From assembly GCA_016839805.1 (NCBI GenBank), contig JAEOTO010000031.1, positions 1 through 64,000 of the forward strand: 64,000 bases of DNA. The letters run 5' to 3'. The translations under genes were made by a program, and so were the position numbers. The stretch is from Candidatus Hermodarchaeota archaeon. Its GTDB lineage: Archaea; Asgardarchaeota; Hermodarchaeia; Hermodarchaeales; Hermodarchaeaceae. Every line of letters starts with the position of its first letter. Position 1 is the first letter of the stretch. Below the pieces are notes generated by a model. It was not told where the DNA came from. It did no database searches and saw only the letters and a program-made list of their open reading frames with translations. Shown here in pieces: positions 33,393 to 41,960 of this stretch.

Positions 33393-34420
33393 TCGGTGTC
33401 ACCATTATCAGTACTTGTGGGGTTAGCGAGGGTGCCAAGACCGTTTTTGTCTACGAGTCCAATGTCGGTGAGATAATAGGTGACTTCCTCTTCGGGAAGG
33501 TCAGGTGCGTCCCGGATGGTTGCTCGACGTTCTTCTCCTTTAATTGGGCGTAGTCGAATTCGGTAAGTTGAGCCATAAGCGAGGATATTCCCACCTGCCT
33601 CCTTGGTGGGGCTTCCAAAGGGTGAGGGATTAGCTCGAACTTGGTTTGTGAATATTACAACTGCTTGGTAGGCATCAGCATATTCGATGAGAAGCTGTAA
33701 CAAGCGACTAATAATCTGCTGTCGTCGTGCTAACGTTTCTCGACCAATAAATTCAGCACCAAAATGTCGAATTAGGCTATCAACGACGATGAGTTTAGCG
33801 TTTGTAGCGTCTAATACAAAGGGGAGGCGTTCTTCGATGAGCCAGCGGAGATGATGAGCATTGACAACCTTAACGTAGTTTATACTCTCAACAGCCATAT
33901 TGGGATCCATGCCAAACCGCTCTGCAATTCGGGAAACCCGATCTGGACGAAATGTCTTTTCTGTGTCTAGCCAGATAGCAGGACCACCTCGACCATGGAC
34001 GGTGTATTCTTCATCCTTTCCAATCTGAATAGTTCGTCCATCGGGTGGGAGTTGCACGGTTACACAGCACTGGCAGCACACCGAGGTTTTACCAGATCGG
34101 GCTGGTCCGACAAATTCATAGATAGCACCTGCACGAAGACCACCACCTAGAATCTTATCCAACCCAGCCACACCAGTAGAAAATATTGGTACATCTAATA
34201 CTTTGGCAGCTATACTACCTGGAACGAAATCCAAGGCCATTTTTTCTTTCAGCATAAGGCGGGCTTCAGTGATGAATCGGTTTCCAGTGCTTTCTGGTAA
34301 TCCCGTACGGTCTGCCATCACCTTAGGGTCCTGAATGGCTAGGGCTTCAAGTGTGAGAATTCCTGCGTCTTGCAGTTTTTGCAGGCTTTTAGGACCAAGT
34401 CCATTTACATCTTTAAGCAA
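33389..34420 (-). CDS. radA: DNA repair and recombination protein RadA
   Basis: 343 residues, normal for RadA. The N-terminal HhH domain (VNGLGPKSLQKLQDAGILTL, residues 5-24) is followed by the linker, then LDKILGGGLRAGAIYEFVGP, Walker A GPARSGKTS (about 105-113; most RadA have GEFGSGKT), WLDTEKTFRPDRV, Walker B KLIVVDSLIRH, and VVIFTNQVRANPS with PTKEAGGNILAYGSTYRI (L2 region). It forms filaments on ssDNA and exchanges strands. The start is TTG 34420 with a GGTGGT SD. It is unusual to find it between membrane-protein genes. It could be a paralogue rather than the main RadA, given the altered P-loop. Confidence 0.88.
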   Translation of the reverse strand: MLKDVNGLGPKSLQKLQDAGILTLEALAIQDPKVMADRTGLPESTGNRFITEARLMLKEKMALDFVPGSIAAKVLDVPIFSTGVAGLDKILGGGLRAGAIYEFVGPARSGKTSVCCQCCVTVQLPPDGRTIQIGKDEEYTVHGRGGPAIWLDTEKTFRPDRVSRIAERFGMDPNMAVESINYVKVVNAHHLRWLIEERLPFVLDATNAKLIVVDSLIRHFGAEFIGRETLARRQQIISRLLQLLIEYADAYQAVVIFTNQVRANPSPFGSPTKEAGGNILAYGSTYRIRLRPIKGEERRATIRDAPDLPEEEVTYYLTDIGLVDKNGLGTLANPTSTDNGDTE

Positions 34421-34486
34421 GGTTTTACCACCAAATTTGACCTGATTGTTGAAGCGTCGAATTGGGGCGCAGATTTTGGTTGATTT

Positions 34487-35155
34487 TTATGAATTTCGGT
34501 GTGGTTTGAAAACTTGCCAGAATAATAAGGCGAGTAATGCACCTGCTAAGACTGCTCCACTGAAAAGCCATATTGAGAACGGGAGTGCCCACAAGGTTCG
34601 TAGGAATAGGTAGGTAAGGGCAGTGAATAGGGGTATGGATAATAGACCTAATTCCAGGATGGTTTGATTTGGTCTTTCTTTTGCCACTGATGTAACTAAT
34701 TTTATGTCTGCTTTGCTTGGGGCGAGTCCGATAAAAAAGCAGAAGGCGAAGTAATATTTGAGAATTTCATGCATAGGGATAATGACCCAGAAGGCAATTA
34801 GAAGATACAAAGCGAGTGCTAAAATGATAAGTGGGGCAAAACCGATAAGAACGCTGGTTGTGAAAGTGTGGATTTTACTGGCTTCAACAACTACACCTCC
34901 TGCAACGCCATTACGGTTACCAATGAAGATTCGGTGTTCCAGAATTGGAATGCCTGTAATGCGACAGAGGAGATCGTGGCATATCTCATGGAGAACTACA
35001 CCAGGAAAAGCAAGATAGCGAAGGAGGGTTCCAAGGCGATGGCTGATGAAATCAGTAAAGGTCATGAGGAGCAGGCTAGCAATAAGAAAGAGGGGAATAC
35101 AGAACATGACTTCTAGGAGCAGTCCCAGTGCATAGAGATCAGGATTCACCTGCAC
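34487..35155 (-). CDS. HEXXH membrane metalloprotease-like protein
   Basis: About 222 residues. Helix 1 (LYALGLLLEVMFCIPLFLIA) is followed by helix 2 carrying FPGVVLHEICHDLLCRITGI, an HEXXH motif with ligands at about H56, E57 and H60. Two or three more helices follow, with GLAPSKADIKLV, which recalls the conserved polar motif after the catalytic helix in M50-like and DUF3267-type proteins. The last helices are near 185-215. A zinc-dependent intramembrane protease is likely. GTG 35155 follows GAGGGTGA and starts 5 nt after the upstream stop; a longer frame to 35272 lacks an SD. Confidence 0.7.
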   Translation of the reverse strand: MQVNPDLYALGLLLEVMFCIPLFLIASLLLMTFTDFISHRLGTLLRYLAFPGVVLHEICHDLLCRITGIPILEHRIFIGNRNGVAGGVVVEASKIHTFTTSVLIGFAPLIILALALYLLIAFWVIIPMHEILKYYFAFCFFIGLAPSKADIKLVTSVAKERPNQTILELGLLSIPLFTALTYLFLRTLWALPFSIWLFSGAVLAGALLALLFWQVFKPHRNS

Positions 35156-35159
35156 CGGT

Positions 35160-37592
35160 TCACCCTCGTTGTTGAATCTTCTGAGATTTGGTTTTTCGTC
35201 TTCGCCGTGGTTGGGGAAGTGTGTCATCGAGAAATTGATTTTGCGATTGACCATCGAGGGTGGGTAGCACATCCATAGCTCGGAGTTGGTGTATATTCGC
35301 GATTAGGTGCTCTGCTTTGGGTTTCGTTAAAAGGCGTTCTGTACCGTTAAAACAGAGTTTGACAGAGCCTGGGGGTAATTTCAATACTTTACTTGCAGTA
35401 GGGTGGTTTTCGCTGTCGATGTACTGGGCAATAAGATAGGGTTCTTCAGCTGCAGCTGTTTCGAGTGCATCGAGGATGAATTGATCCCGAGGAAGACGTA
35501 CAACGGCTAATGCAATAAGTTGCATACGCGCTAGGACTCGTCGTTCCTGAGCGACCGATAAATCGACTTCCATTACCCGCTGTGTGGCTGTGTTCAAAGG
35601 AGCAGTTATCACTTCTTCAATGACATCATCTATTTCCGCTACTACCGAAGATGGAAGTGAACCTGACTCAGATACTTTGGCAGGCTCTGTTTTGTTTTTA
35701 TCAGAGACGGATTCCGTTTTTTGATTAATTACCCCTTGGGGAGAAGCCGGTTCCAGTGCTTCAGGGTCAATCTGATAGGTTTGAGCCGTCTTGATGAGAC
35801 TTTCTACCTGGTCAAGAAATCCTTTGATTCGGTATTTGATAATGAGGTCGGTGGGAACTGGGAATGCATCTTCAACTATATGCATCAATAATTGACGTGA
35901 AAGCAAACAGATGAAAGGTAATGAAGGGGGCTCAGTGCTTCCTTCAACGCGAAAGAGCTGGTAATATTCCATAATTTCGGGGGTACGTTCGGAGTCACCA
36001 AGTCCCGGGAAAAGGATTACATTCAGTTTTGAGCCTAATTGCTGGGCGACTTGATTCACATGAGTTAGGAGTGTGCTCCAACTAGTGACATATCGGTTTG
36101 CGAAGACCAGGAGGTAAGGAGAAGCCCCACTTCGGATTAAATCAGATAGTAATCTCAAGTCATTTTTAGATTCCACTCGCAAAGGAACCCCTTGATCTAG
36201 AGTGGTTGGTGTTGATGGAGTATCTGTCGGTATAATTTGTCTTGGTTGTATAGGTATTGTCCGTGATGGTTCACGATTCATTTCTTGATCAAAAACCAAA
36301 GAATTGGGTGTAGGGAGTTTAGGTTGCGTTATAGGCAGTGATATTAAATTATTGACTCGTGGAATCACTTGGAAGACCTGGATTTCCCAAGTGGGGGGAA
36401 TGGCATGTTGTTGCCGAAGGATATGGACTGCATAATTCATGAGTTGCTGAGCTTCTGAGGGTAAAAGGGGCCGCTGTTGTCGGGCAATCGCAAGGCGTTG
36501 AAGCCAAGCAGCGAGCGATTGGCGTGTTTCATCAGAATCTATCTGGTTAAGAAGCGATGTTAGATTATCCGGTGGAGCTTCGCCACTTTGTTTCAAAACA
36601 CCCATTCGCAAGCCATTGATCAGGAAAGCACGGGCATGTTCGGAGAAGCCACGCCAATTCCCTGCCTGATAGGTGTTTAAAGAGGCCGTCATCGCGGCGT
36701 GAATTGTGTCCTGAAGATATGCTGCAGTGGTTGTAGCAGTCCAGGCAGTGTTAGTAGTAACTAGTTCATCATTGACATTTAGCTGGCTGAGCTCTGCTGG
36801 TTGCCCTTGAATACCAATAACTTCTGGAGGTGCCGATACCGTCGAGGGCGATTTAAGAAGCGTTACTTTGATGGAATGTTGCAATCTGAATCGATGAAAT
36901 GCGTTCAGGGCTTTTCGAAGCAATAAGATCGGGGCAAAAAGTCCACACAGCATTATTGGAATTCCTAGTAGAACCAGACCAAGTCCCCAAAGAATGCCTG
37001 AAAGTCCTAGCAAAAACGGGAAACAAATTAAGGCAAGACTCAGATACTGATATGCCCTTTGAAGGGGACGAAAAGTCCCTTCAAGTGGGTGCAGTTTTGT
37101 ATCACTTTGAATGATATTTTGAGTGAGATACGTTGCGAGTTGGTTTACCTGAATTATAGGTGGTGCAAACACCGAAGTAGAGTCTTGGAAGACTTCAGGG
37201 TTAGTGGAAGAATGCGAGATGAAAAGAGGGTAAATCCGACATTCGAGGAGATGACCAGATTCATCGGTGAGAATGTACGCCTTTTTACCGAGGAATGTGA
37301 TGGTTTGGCTTTGAGTTTTAGGGTTAAGGTGGAGAGTGGGGCTTTGGAGTTGAGTTTGGAGTTGTGAGATAGCTTGAATGAGAAGGGGAACCTCATTAGA
37401 GAGCGTCTCACCCTTCCCTTGGAGTTCTCGATAAACAAGAAAATCGCAGCAAACAACATCCTGAATATCATATTTGCGCACCGTGAGTTGAGTACCATCT
37501 ACTCCTGTCGGCAAGGGCACAAAATCCTGTTCTTGCAGGATTTGTTGTATATCAGTTGATCTAGGTTGATTCACTCTTTTCACTTCGCCCAT
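35160..37592 (-). CDS. 810-aa protein with a membrane hairpin and a Trx-like segment, unknown function
   Basis: Residues 1-170 are soluble and mixed alpha/beta (VRKYDIQDVVCCDFLVYREL, KKAYILTDESGHLLECRIYP). A hydrophobic hairpin lies at about 182-230 (LALICFPFLLGLSGILWGLG, PIMLCGLFAPILLL). A helical region follows with AFLINGLRMGVLKQSGEAP. Residues 485-570 (SPYLLVFANRYVTSWSTLLT, KLNVILFPG, SLPFICLL) resemble a thioredoxin-like fold with a possible cis-Pro but no CxxC. The tail is acidic, then basic (PRRRRKTKSQK). No family is recognised. It is first in the operon that continues to the HEXXH protein and RadA. Confidence 0.65.
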   Translation of the reverse strand: MGEVKRVNQPRSTDIQQILQEQDFVPLPTGVDGTQLTVRKYDIQDVVCCDFLVYRELQGKGETLSNEVPLLIQAISQLQTQLQSPTLHLNPKTQSQTITFLGKKAYILTDESGHLLECRIYPLFISHSSTNPEVFQDSTSVFAPPIIQVNQLATYLTQNIIQSDTKLHPLEGTFRPLQRAYQYLSLALICFPFLLGLSGILWGLGLVLLGIPIMLCGLFAPILLLRKALNAFHRFRLQHSIKVTLLKSPSTVSAPPEVIGIQGQPAELSQLNVNDELVTTNTAWTATTTAAYLQDTIHAAMTASLNTYQAGNWRGFSEHARAFLINGLRMGVLKQSGEAPPDNLTSLLNQIDSDETRQSLAAWLQRLAIARQQRPLLPSEAQQLMNYAVHILRQQHAIPPTWEIQVFQVIPRVNNLISLPITQPKLPTPNSLVFDQEMNREPSRTIPIQPRQIIPTDTPSTPTTLDQGVPLRVESKNDLRLLSDLIRSGASPYLLVFANRYVTSWSTLLTHVNQVAQQLGSKLNVILFPGLGDSERTPEIMEYYQLFRVEGSTEPPSLPFICLLSRQLLMHIVEDAFPVPTDLIIKYRIKGFLDQVESLIKTAQTYQIDPEALEPASPQGVINQKTESVSDKNKTEPAKVSESGSLPSSVVAEIDDVIEEVITAPLNTATQRVMEVDLSVAQERRVLARMQLIALAVVRLPRDQFILDALETAAAEEPYLIAQYIDSENHPTASKVLKLPPGSVKLCFNGTERLLTKPKAEHLIANIHQLRAMDVLPTLDGQSQNQFLDDTLPQPRRRRKTKSQKIQQRG

Positions 37593-37620
37593 GAATAAGG
37601 GCAGCTGTGGGCGGCTTTTG

Positions 37621-37634
37621 AATAATTTTTAAGG
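37621..37634. promoter_or_regulatory. Shared AT-rich core of a divergent promoter
   Basis: AATAATTTTTAAGG lies between the 810-aa gene (start 37592) and the FEN1-like gene (start 37666). Read either way it supplies a TATA-like element 29-40 nt from the start codon. The two transcripts are therefore likely coregulated. Confidence 0.4.
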
Positions 37635-37665
37635 ATTTCTATTCGTGACAACTTTGGGATTGACC

Positions 37666-38631
37666 ATGGGAGTGAAACTAGCTCAGCTCGTCACAAGCGA
37701 AATCCGTAATCTTTCCACATTAACTCGAAAACGAGTGGTACTTGATGGCAGCTATGTCATTATTTCCGCATTGAAAAAAATCCGTCCTAATGGACAGATG
37801 TTCGTAAATCGTTGGGGTGAACCGCTCGCTCCAGTGCACGTAATCTTCTATAAAACCCTGCGTCTGCTCGAAGAGGGGATTCGACCAATTTACGTCTTTG
37901 ATGGCATTCCACCAATCGAGAAAAGATGCAACGATCAGCGAATACAACTCCACATGCAACAACTTTGGAAGGCTTACGAGAGAGCAAAAGAGGTGCAAGA
38001 TGGAGAAACGATTCGAAACCTTTTCCAAAGCACCGCATTAACTTACCGCAAAGCTATCCTCGACGCTGTGGAGTTACTCAAAGCCATGGGGGCCCCAGCA
38101 ATTATTGCACCAAGTGAAGGAGAAGCACAGGGAGCAGCCCTCGTGAAGGAGAACCGAGCGGATTTTCTCTTTACACCGGATTATGACGCCCTCATTTTTG
38201 GGTGTCCAACAATTATCCGTCGCATAGACTTCGACCAACACCAAATCGAAGTTATTGTATTAGAAAACGTCCTGAAAACTCTGGATCTAAATCTATCACA
38301 ATTAATCGACTTAGCAATCCTGATTGGAACAGATTTCAATAAGGGTGTTCCCCGTATTGGTCCAAGACGGGGATTGGCATTAATCAAAAAATACGAAGCC
38401 CTTGAACAAATTCCAACCTTATCCTCGATAGAAGACTTACTAGAAATCCGACAGCTGTTCCAAACTCCACCAATTATATCCTTTGATCCACATGTCCGTC
38501 CACCCAATGTGGAAATGGTCCAACGGCTCCTCCTTGAAAAGGGATTCAATGCTCGTCGCGCTCTGAAAGCAAGAAATCGACTTGTAAATGCTTATTATTC
38601 ACACCGAACGGCCCAACAACACCTTACTTGA
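37666..38631 (+). CDS. FEN1/XPG-family flap endonuclease, no PIP box
   Basis: 321 residues from ATG 37666, giving the family's N-terminal MGV. Metal ligands are present: VVLDGSY (Asp), YVFDGIPP (Asp), APSEGEAQGA (two Glu), FTPDYDALIFG (two Asp) and LIGTDFNKGVPRIGPRRG (Asp and the H2TH loop). FEN1 cuts 5' flaps in Okazaki fragment maturation and repair. The chain ends TAQQHLT without the QxxLxxWF PCNA-binding box, so it may be a specialised paralogue. An upstream GTG at 37645 would bury the conserved N-terminal Gly and is rejected. Confidence 0.88.
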   Translation: MGVKLAQLVTSEIRNLSTLTRKRVVLDGSYVIISALKKIRPNGQMFVNRWGEPLAPVHVIFYKTLRLLEEGIRPIYVFDGIPPIEKRCNDQRIQLHMQQLWKAYERAKEVQDGETIRNLFQSTALTYRKAILDAVELLKAMGAPAIIAPSEGEAQGAALVKENRADFLFTPDYDALIFGCPTIIRRIDFDQHQIEVIVLENVLKTLDLNLSQLIDLAILIGTDFNKGVPRIGPRRGLALIKKYEALEQIPTLSSIEDLLEIRQLFQTPPIISFDPHVRPPNVEMVQRLLLEKGFNARRALKARNRLVNAYYSHRTAQQHLT

Positions 38632-38952
38632 AAATAAGTAGTTGGATAAGCAGGAGAGTGGTGATCCAAAAAATTTCAGGATTTCACTCAGTTTACTGAA
38701 ATTCCTAGCAAATCCTCACCATTGAGTAACTAAATAAGCTGCTCCACAAGCGTCGATAAAGAAAGGCATTGATGGAGTAACGTACGTATTTTGCAATGAT
38801 ACTTGTTTCCAAAGGAGTTTGAAAGATTTCAACAAATGCCTGAATTCGATGAAATTCATTTCTCGGTTTATGGTTATTTAGCAGAAGACTTCATGATACT
38901 TGTGTGGTTTAAGTAACATTTACTCGAGGGAGGGGTGAGGAGCGTTTATAAT
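38632..38952. other. Intergenic region with no gene seen
   Basis: About 320 nt between the FEN1-like gene and the small gene at 38953. I see no tRNA-like cloverleaf, long repeat or convincing short ORF. A run of GGAGGGGTGAGGAG at its end serves as SD for the next gene, and TTTAAG near 38908 may be its TATA element. Confidence 0.4.
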
Positions 38953-39237
38953 ATGAGCGAGTCGCATTGGCTGATTAGAGAAACTCTAAGACGCATTGCT
39001 TTGAATGCCAGGGGACCAGCGCTCCCCTTAGCTAGAGGAATGTTAGAGCAGATTCCTCAGTTTTTATCCACTGGTATGCCTATTGTAAACGCTCTACGTG
39101 AATCATTGTTAATTGCGATTCACACAGCGCAACTAAGGGCGCAACATTGTGTGGGCACGGAACGATATGCGTTAGACGATTTCATTAAAACTTGTGTTGA
39201 AATGGAATCAGAAACTGAATATCTCGTGACGGTCTAA
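38953..39237 (+). CDS. Small helical hypothetical protein, 94 aa
   Basis: From ATG 38953, downstream of a purine-rich SD. It starts MSESHWLIRETLRRIALNAR and is helical throughout, with one mildly hydrophobic helix (IVNALRESLLIAIHTAQL). No family is recognised. GTG 38935 would add six residues. It stands alone, before the Lrp-type ligand-domain pair. Confidence 0.55.
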   Translation: MSESHWLIRETLRRIALNARGPALPLARGMLEQIPQFLSTGMPIVNALRESLLIAIHTAQLRAQHCVGTERYALDDFIKTCVEMESETEYLVTV

Positions 39238-39332
39238 CCTGTTATGTAATTTAAGAGGGAAAAGGTCACAGAAAACCTTTAATCGCTGATTGAAGGGGTT
39301 GGCATCAGCTAGTGTGGTAGAGGTTGATTGAT

Positions 39333-39572
39333 GTGACTGTCTCTGCATATATCATGTGTAAGGTTTTCATGGGTTACATTCAGGATGTTGTGAATGCACT
39401 TCGTGAGCTTGAAGCGGCCACGAGTATCACGGTGACGACAGGGGATTATGATATCATCGCTCGATTCGATGTATCCAACCTGGAAGCCCTCTATGATTTG
39501 ACCGTTAATGCGATTGGTAAAATCAAGGGGATGGAGAGCGTCACAACAGCAGTTGTAGAAAAGGAATTCTAA
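39333..39572 (+). CDS. Stand-alone Lrp/AsnC ligand-binding (RAM) domain
   Basis: 79 residues with the beta-alpha-beta-beta-alpha-beta form of the Lrp/AsnC effector domain: SAYIMCKVFMG, DVVNALRELEAATSITVTTG, YDIIARFDVSNLEALYDLTV, IKGMESVTTAVV. No HTH is present. Such domains form dimers and rings that bind amino acids. GTG 39333 has AGAGGT at 8 nt; a TTG at 39324 is too close to the SD. The next gene, a transporter, carries the same domain at its C-terminus, so the two products may co-assemble. Confidence 0.85.
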   Translation: MTVSAYIMCKVFMGYIQDVVNALRELEAATSITVTTGDYDIIARFDVSNLEALYDLTVNAIGKIKGMESVTTAVVEKEF

Positions 39573-39619
39573 GATCGGGTTATGACTAAGAATAGGCGGG
39601 ATTGACCTTGCGGGCGGCA

Positions 39620-40867
39620 ATGGAACGACGAATGGGGTCGCAACGCACCCGGACCGTGTTTTATTTCTTAGCCCTCATTTCTGGTGTCTTGTATGCCTTT
39701 TCGGTGTTTTATGATGTGTTTATCTATCGCGTGTTTTTACCCAATCCTATCGCCTTTGCCCTTGCGGAGCAATGGCTTGCCCTCCTCTTTACGGTAGCGA
39801 TGCTCCTTGTGCTAAGTATTCCGACAAATAGGGCTCGTCGTCGTAGTTTGGGAACACAACTTGATCGATCCTTTGCTCACATCTCTTTACCCTCACGCAA
39901 AGTAATTTTCGATATTATTCTAGCGGGTATTTTCGCAGGTGCTGCGACCTTTGCCTATTACTACGTTACAGGCCTTAGTGCTGACGTTTCAGCAGTAATC
40001 CCCTTCTCACGGTTTTCTCTTATCTATCTCATGATTGGTGATTTGATCTTAATCCGCGATTGGCCAAGTCCCATCGAAGCGCTCTCGATTCTTGCCATTA
40101 CCTTTGGTGTCATCCTTGTTGGTACAACGCCTGGAATTTTTGATCCAGCGATGCTGCTGTTTGTCATTGGTTCATGGGCAGGTGGAGTTGCCGTGAGTAT
40201 CTTCTTTCAAAGTCGGGCTAAGCGCAAAGAGATACGTCCAGGTGCAACTATCGACTCCTTAAACTTGCGATTATGGATACTTCTCTTCCTCAACCTTATC
40301 ATGACACTCATGATGATCCCCCTGATAACTCCAGATACCGTGACTCTGCTCATCGTTCAATTTCCGATTGTTGCTCCCTGGCTGCTGCTTCCTGTCTGCC
40401 TCACCTTCTTTTCATTGGTCGCATATCTACAAGCCTTAGGTCAGGGTAAAATGTCTATAGTGCAAAGTGTTGGTTCCGTATCGATTATTTTGGGCATTCC
40501 ACTCACACTGTTGGGTGCTTTTTTGTATCCTGGCGTCTTCAACCCGCCAGCCACTGATGTTCTCTCGTGGCTTCTGAAATTAACTGGAACTATTTTTGTA
40601 ATTGCGGGAATCGTCGCTTTGTCCATGAGTGAAATGCGTGGCTTTGTTCTAGTGAAATTGCGACCGGGAACAGGTGATATTATGAAAGAATTGCGTGGTA
40701 TTCATGGTGTAAGCCGAGTCTCAGCCATTTCAGGAAAATGGGATTACATCATTCGAATTGATATTCGAAGCCTCAGTAGCGCCCGGGTCAAGACGCTGCA
40801 ACGGATTGAGGAAACACCTGGTGTAATAGATATGGAAACCCAGCTTATACTCAGAGAATGGGCCTAA
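39620..40867 (+). CDS. EamA/DMT-type transporter fused to a C-terminal Lrp RAM domain
   Basis: About 415 residues. The first 335 hold roughly ten hydrophobic helices in two halves, as in the drug/metabolite transporter family (VFYFLALISGVLYAFSVFYD, FAGAATFAYYYVTGLSADVS, IVQSVGSVSIILGIPLTLLG). The last 75 residues are a soluble RAM domain: MRGFVLVKLRPGTGDIMKEL, VSRVSAISGKWDYIIRIDIR, IEETPGVIDMETQLIL. The family exports amino acids or other metabolites; the RAM part would sense a ligand on the cytoplasmic side. ATG 39620 is chosen; TTG 39602 has an SD too close. It lies about 47 nt after the stand-alone RAM gene. Confidence 0.82.
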   Translation: MERRMGSQRTRTVFYFLALISGVLYAFSVFYDVFIYRVFLPNPIAFALAEQWLALLFTVAMLLVLSIPTNRARRRSLGTQLDRSFAHISLPSRKVIFDIILAGIFAGAATFAYYYVTGLSADVSAVIPFSRFSLIYLMIGDLILIRDWPSPIEALSILAITFGVILVGTTPGIFDPAMLLFVIGSWAGGVAVSIFFQSRAKRKEIRPGATIDSLNLRLWILLFLNLIMTLMMIPLITPDTVTLLIVQFPIVAPWLLLPVCLTFFSLVAYLQALGQGKMSIVQSVGSVSIILGIPLTLLGAFLYPGVFNPPATDVLSWLLKLTGTIFVIAGIVALSMSEMRGFVLVKLRPGTGDIMKELRGIHGVSRVSAISGKWDYIIRIDIRSLSSARVKTLQRIEETPGVIDMETQLILREWA

Positions 40868-40933
40868 CTACTCTCTCAAGAAGCGGTTTACTTCTCAGAC
40901 AGCGTCCAAAACTTATTTAATAATCCCAAAAAA

Positions 40934-40952
40934 CGGCGAGTCATTGAATCGC
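40934..40952 (+). promoter_or_regulatory. Inverted repeat before the 315-aa gene
   Basis: GGCGA and TCGCC, 9 nt apart, lie immediately upstream of ATG 40954 and 10-20 nt after a TATA-like element. This could be an operator or a small leader hairpin. The arms are short, so chance is possible. Confidence 0.25.
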
Positions 40953-40953
40953 C

Positions 40954-41901
40954 ATGGAACCAAGTACACTTCTTCCACTGGATGGGCTCACCGAAGGTTA
41001 TGGTCTTCGTGATGATGCCCTTGATCAAATGCTAATGACCTCCGAATATCGTGAGGTGACGATTCAATATCGTTCAGCAATCAAGACTATTCAGGAAGCT
41101 TTTTGCAGCGATACACGAATCCGTGTAATTGCCTTTCCTCTCAATGACGACCAAGACCCGCTCTGGCCGCATATGGCATGGGTGCCGTTATGGTCGAACC
41201 GAGATACCTGCGTCCTCGTTGCTGATCCTTTAGAGCCTCCAAGCCGACACGACCTCGATTACCTTATTCCACAAGGATTTGCCCAACACGCTGCTCATGT
41301 AACCGAAGGATTTCCCTATTATTTACCAAACACCACACCGGAGATGCTTTGGCCTCAATATTTAGACTGTCATCCCATTCGGATATCTCCATTACATGTT
41401 TTGAATCCAAAGGTACCCCATCAGCCAGAAGAAAGCGAGCCCACAATGTTCGCATTAACTCTGGAAGCTATTCTCCGGTTACGAGCATTCATTGCGGACT
41501 ACTTGTTAATTGATCGTGGTTTTTCCACAGGTGTCGCATATCAACATGCTACCCTCCTCTATGAACTACCATTACCCGCATATTCCGATGCAGCAAACTC
41601 GCCTTGGCTTCTCTCCTTTCTCCTGATTGATGCCGCACGGGCAGCCGTTACCCTCGGGAAAACTAACTGTTTCACTTGGACTGGACTCCGGAACATGATT
41701 GACCAAGCACGGTGTCGACTTAGTGAACTTGATCATCTACTTGGAAACATCCAGCCAATGCCAACATTTACAAAACAATTTGACCAGATTCATCACTGCT
41801 TTACGACGTTGCATCCGTCTAGTTTGCGAGACTCCTCTGATACTAATCGGTTCATCTGCGAATTATTAGAGAAAGCAGATATCTATCAGGAAGAGCGTTA
41901 A
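40954..41901 (+). CDS. Hypothetical protein, 315 aa
   Basis: No family is recognised. The N-terminal half is alpha/beta (RVIAFPLNDDQDPLWPHMAW, RDTCVLVADPLEPP); the C-terminal half is helical (LLSFLLIDAARAAVTLGKTN, MIDQARCRLSELDHLLGNI), ending acidic. It has no signal peptide and appears soluble. A TATA-like CTTATTTAATAA at about 40912-40923 and an inverted repeat GGCGA...TCGCC (40934-40952) directly before the ATG suggest its own controlled promoter. It lies 59 nt before the Hef-type helicase on the same strand. Confidence 0.6.
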   Translation: MEPSTLLPLDGLTEGYGLRDDALDQMLMTSEYREVTIQYRSAIKTIQEAFCSDTRIRVIAFPLNDDQDPLWPHMAWVPLWSNRDTCVLVADPLEPPSRHDLDYLIPQGFAQHAAHVTEGFPYYLPNTTPEMLWPQYLDCHPIRISPLHVLNPKVPHQPEESEPTMFALTLEAILRLRAFIADYLLIDRGFSTGVAYQHATLLYELPLPAYSDAANSPWLLSFLLIDAARAAVTLGKTNCFTWTGLRNMIDQARCRLSELDHLLGNIQPMPTFTKQFDQIHHCFTTLHPSSLRDSSDTNRFICELLEKADIYQEER

Positions 41902-41960
41902 ATCGGATGAGCAACCAGTCACAAGATATAAAAACAGAGTAAAAACTGCACAGCATCTCG

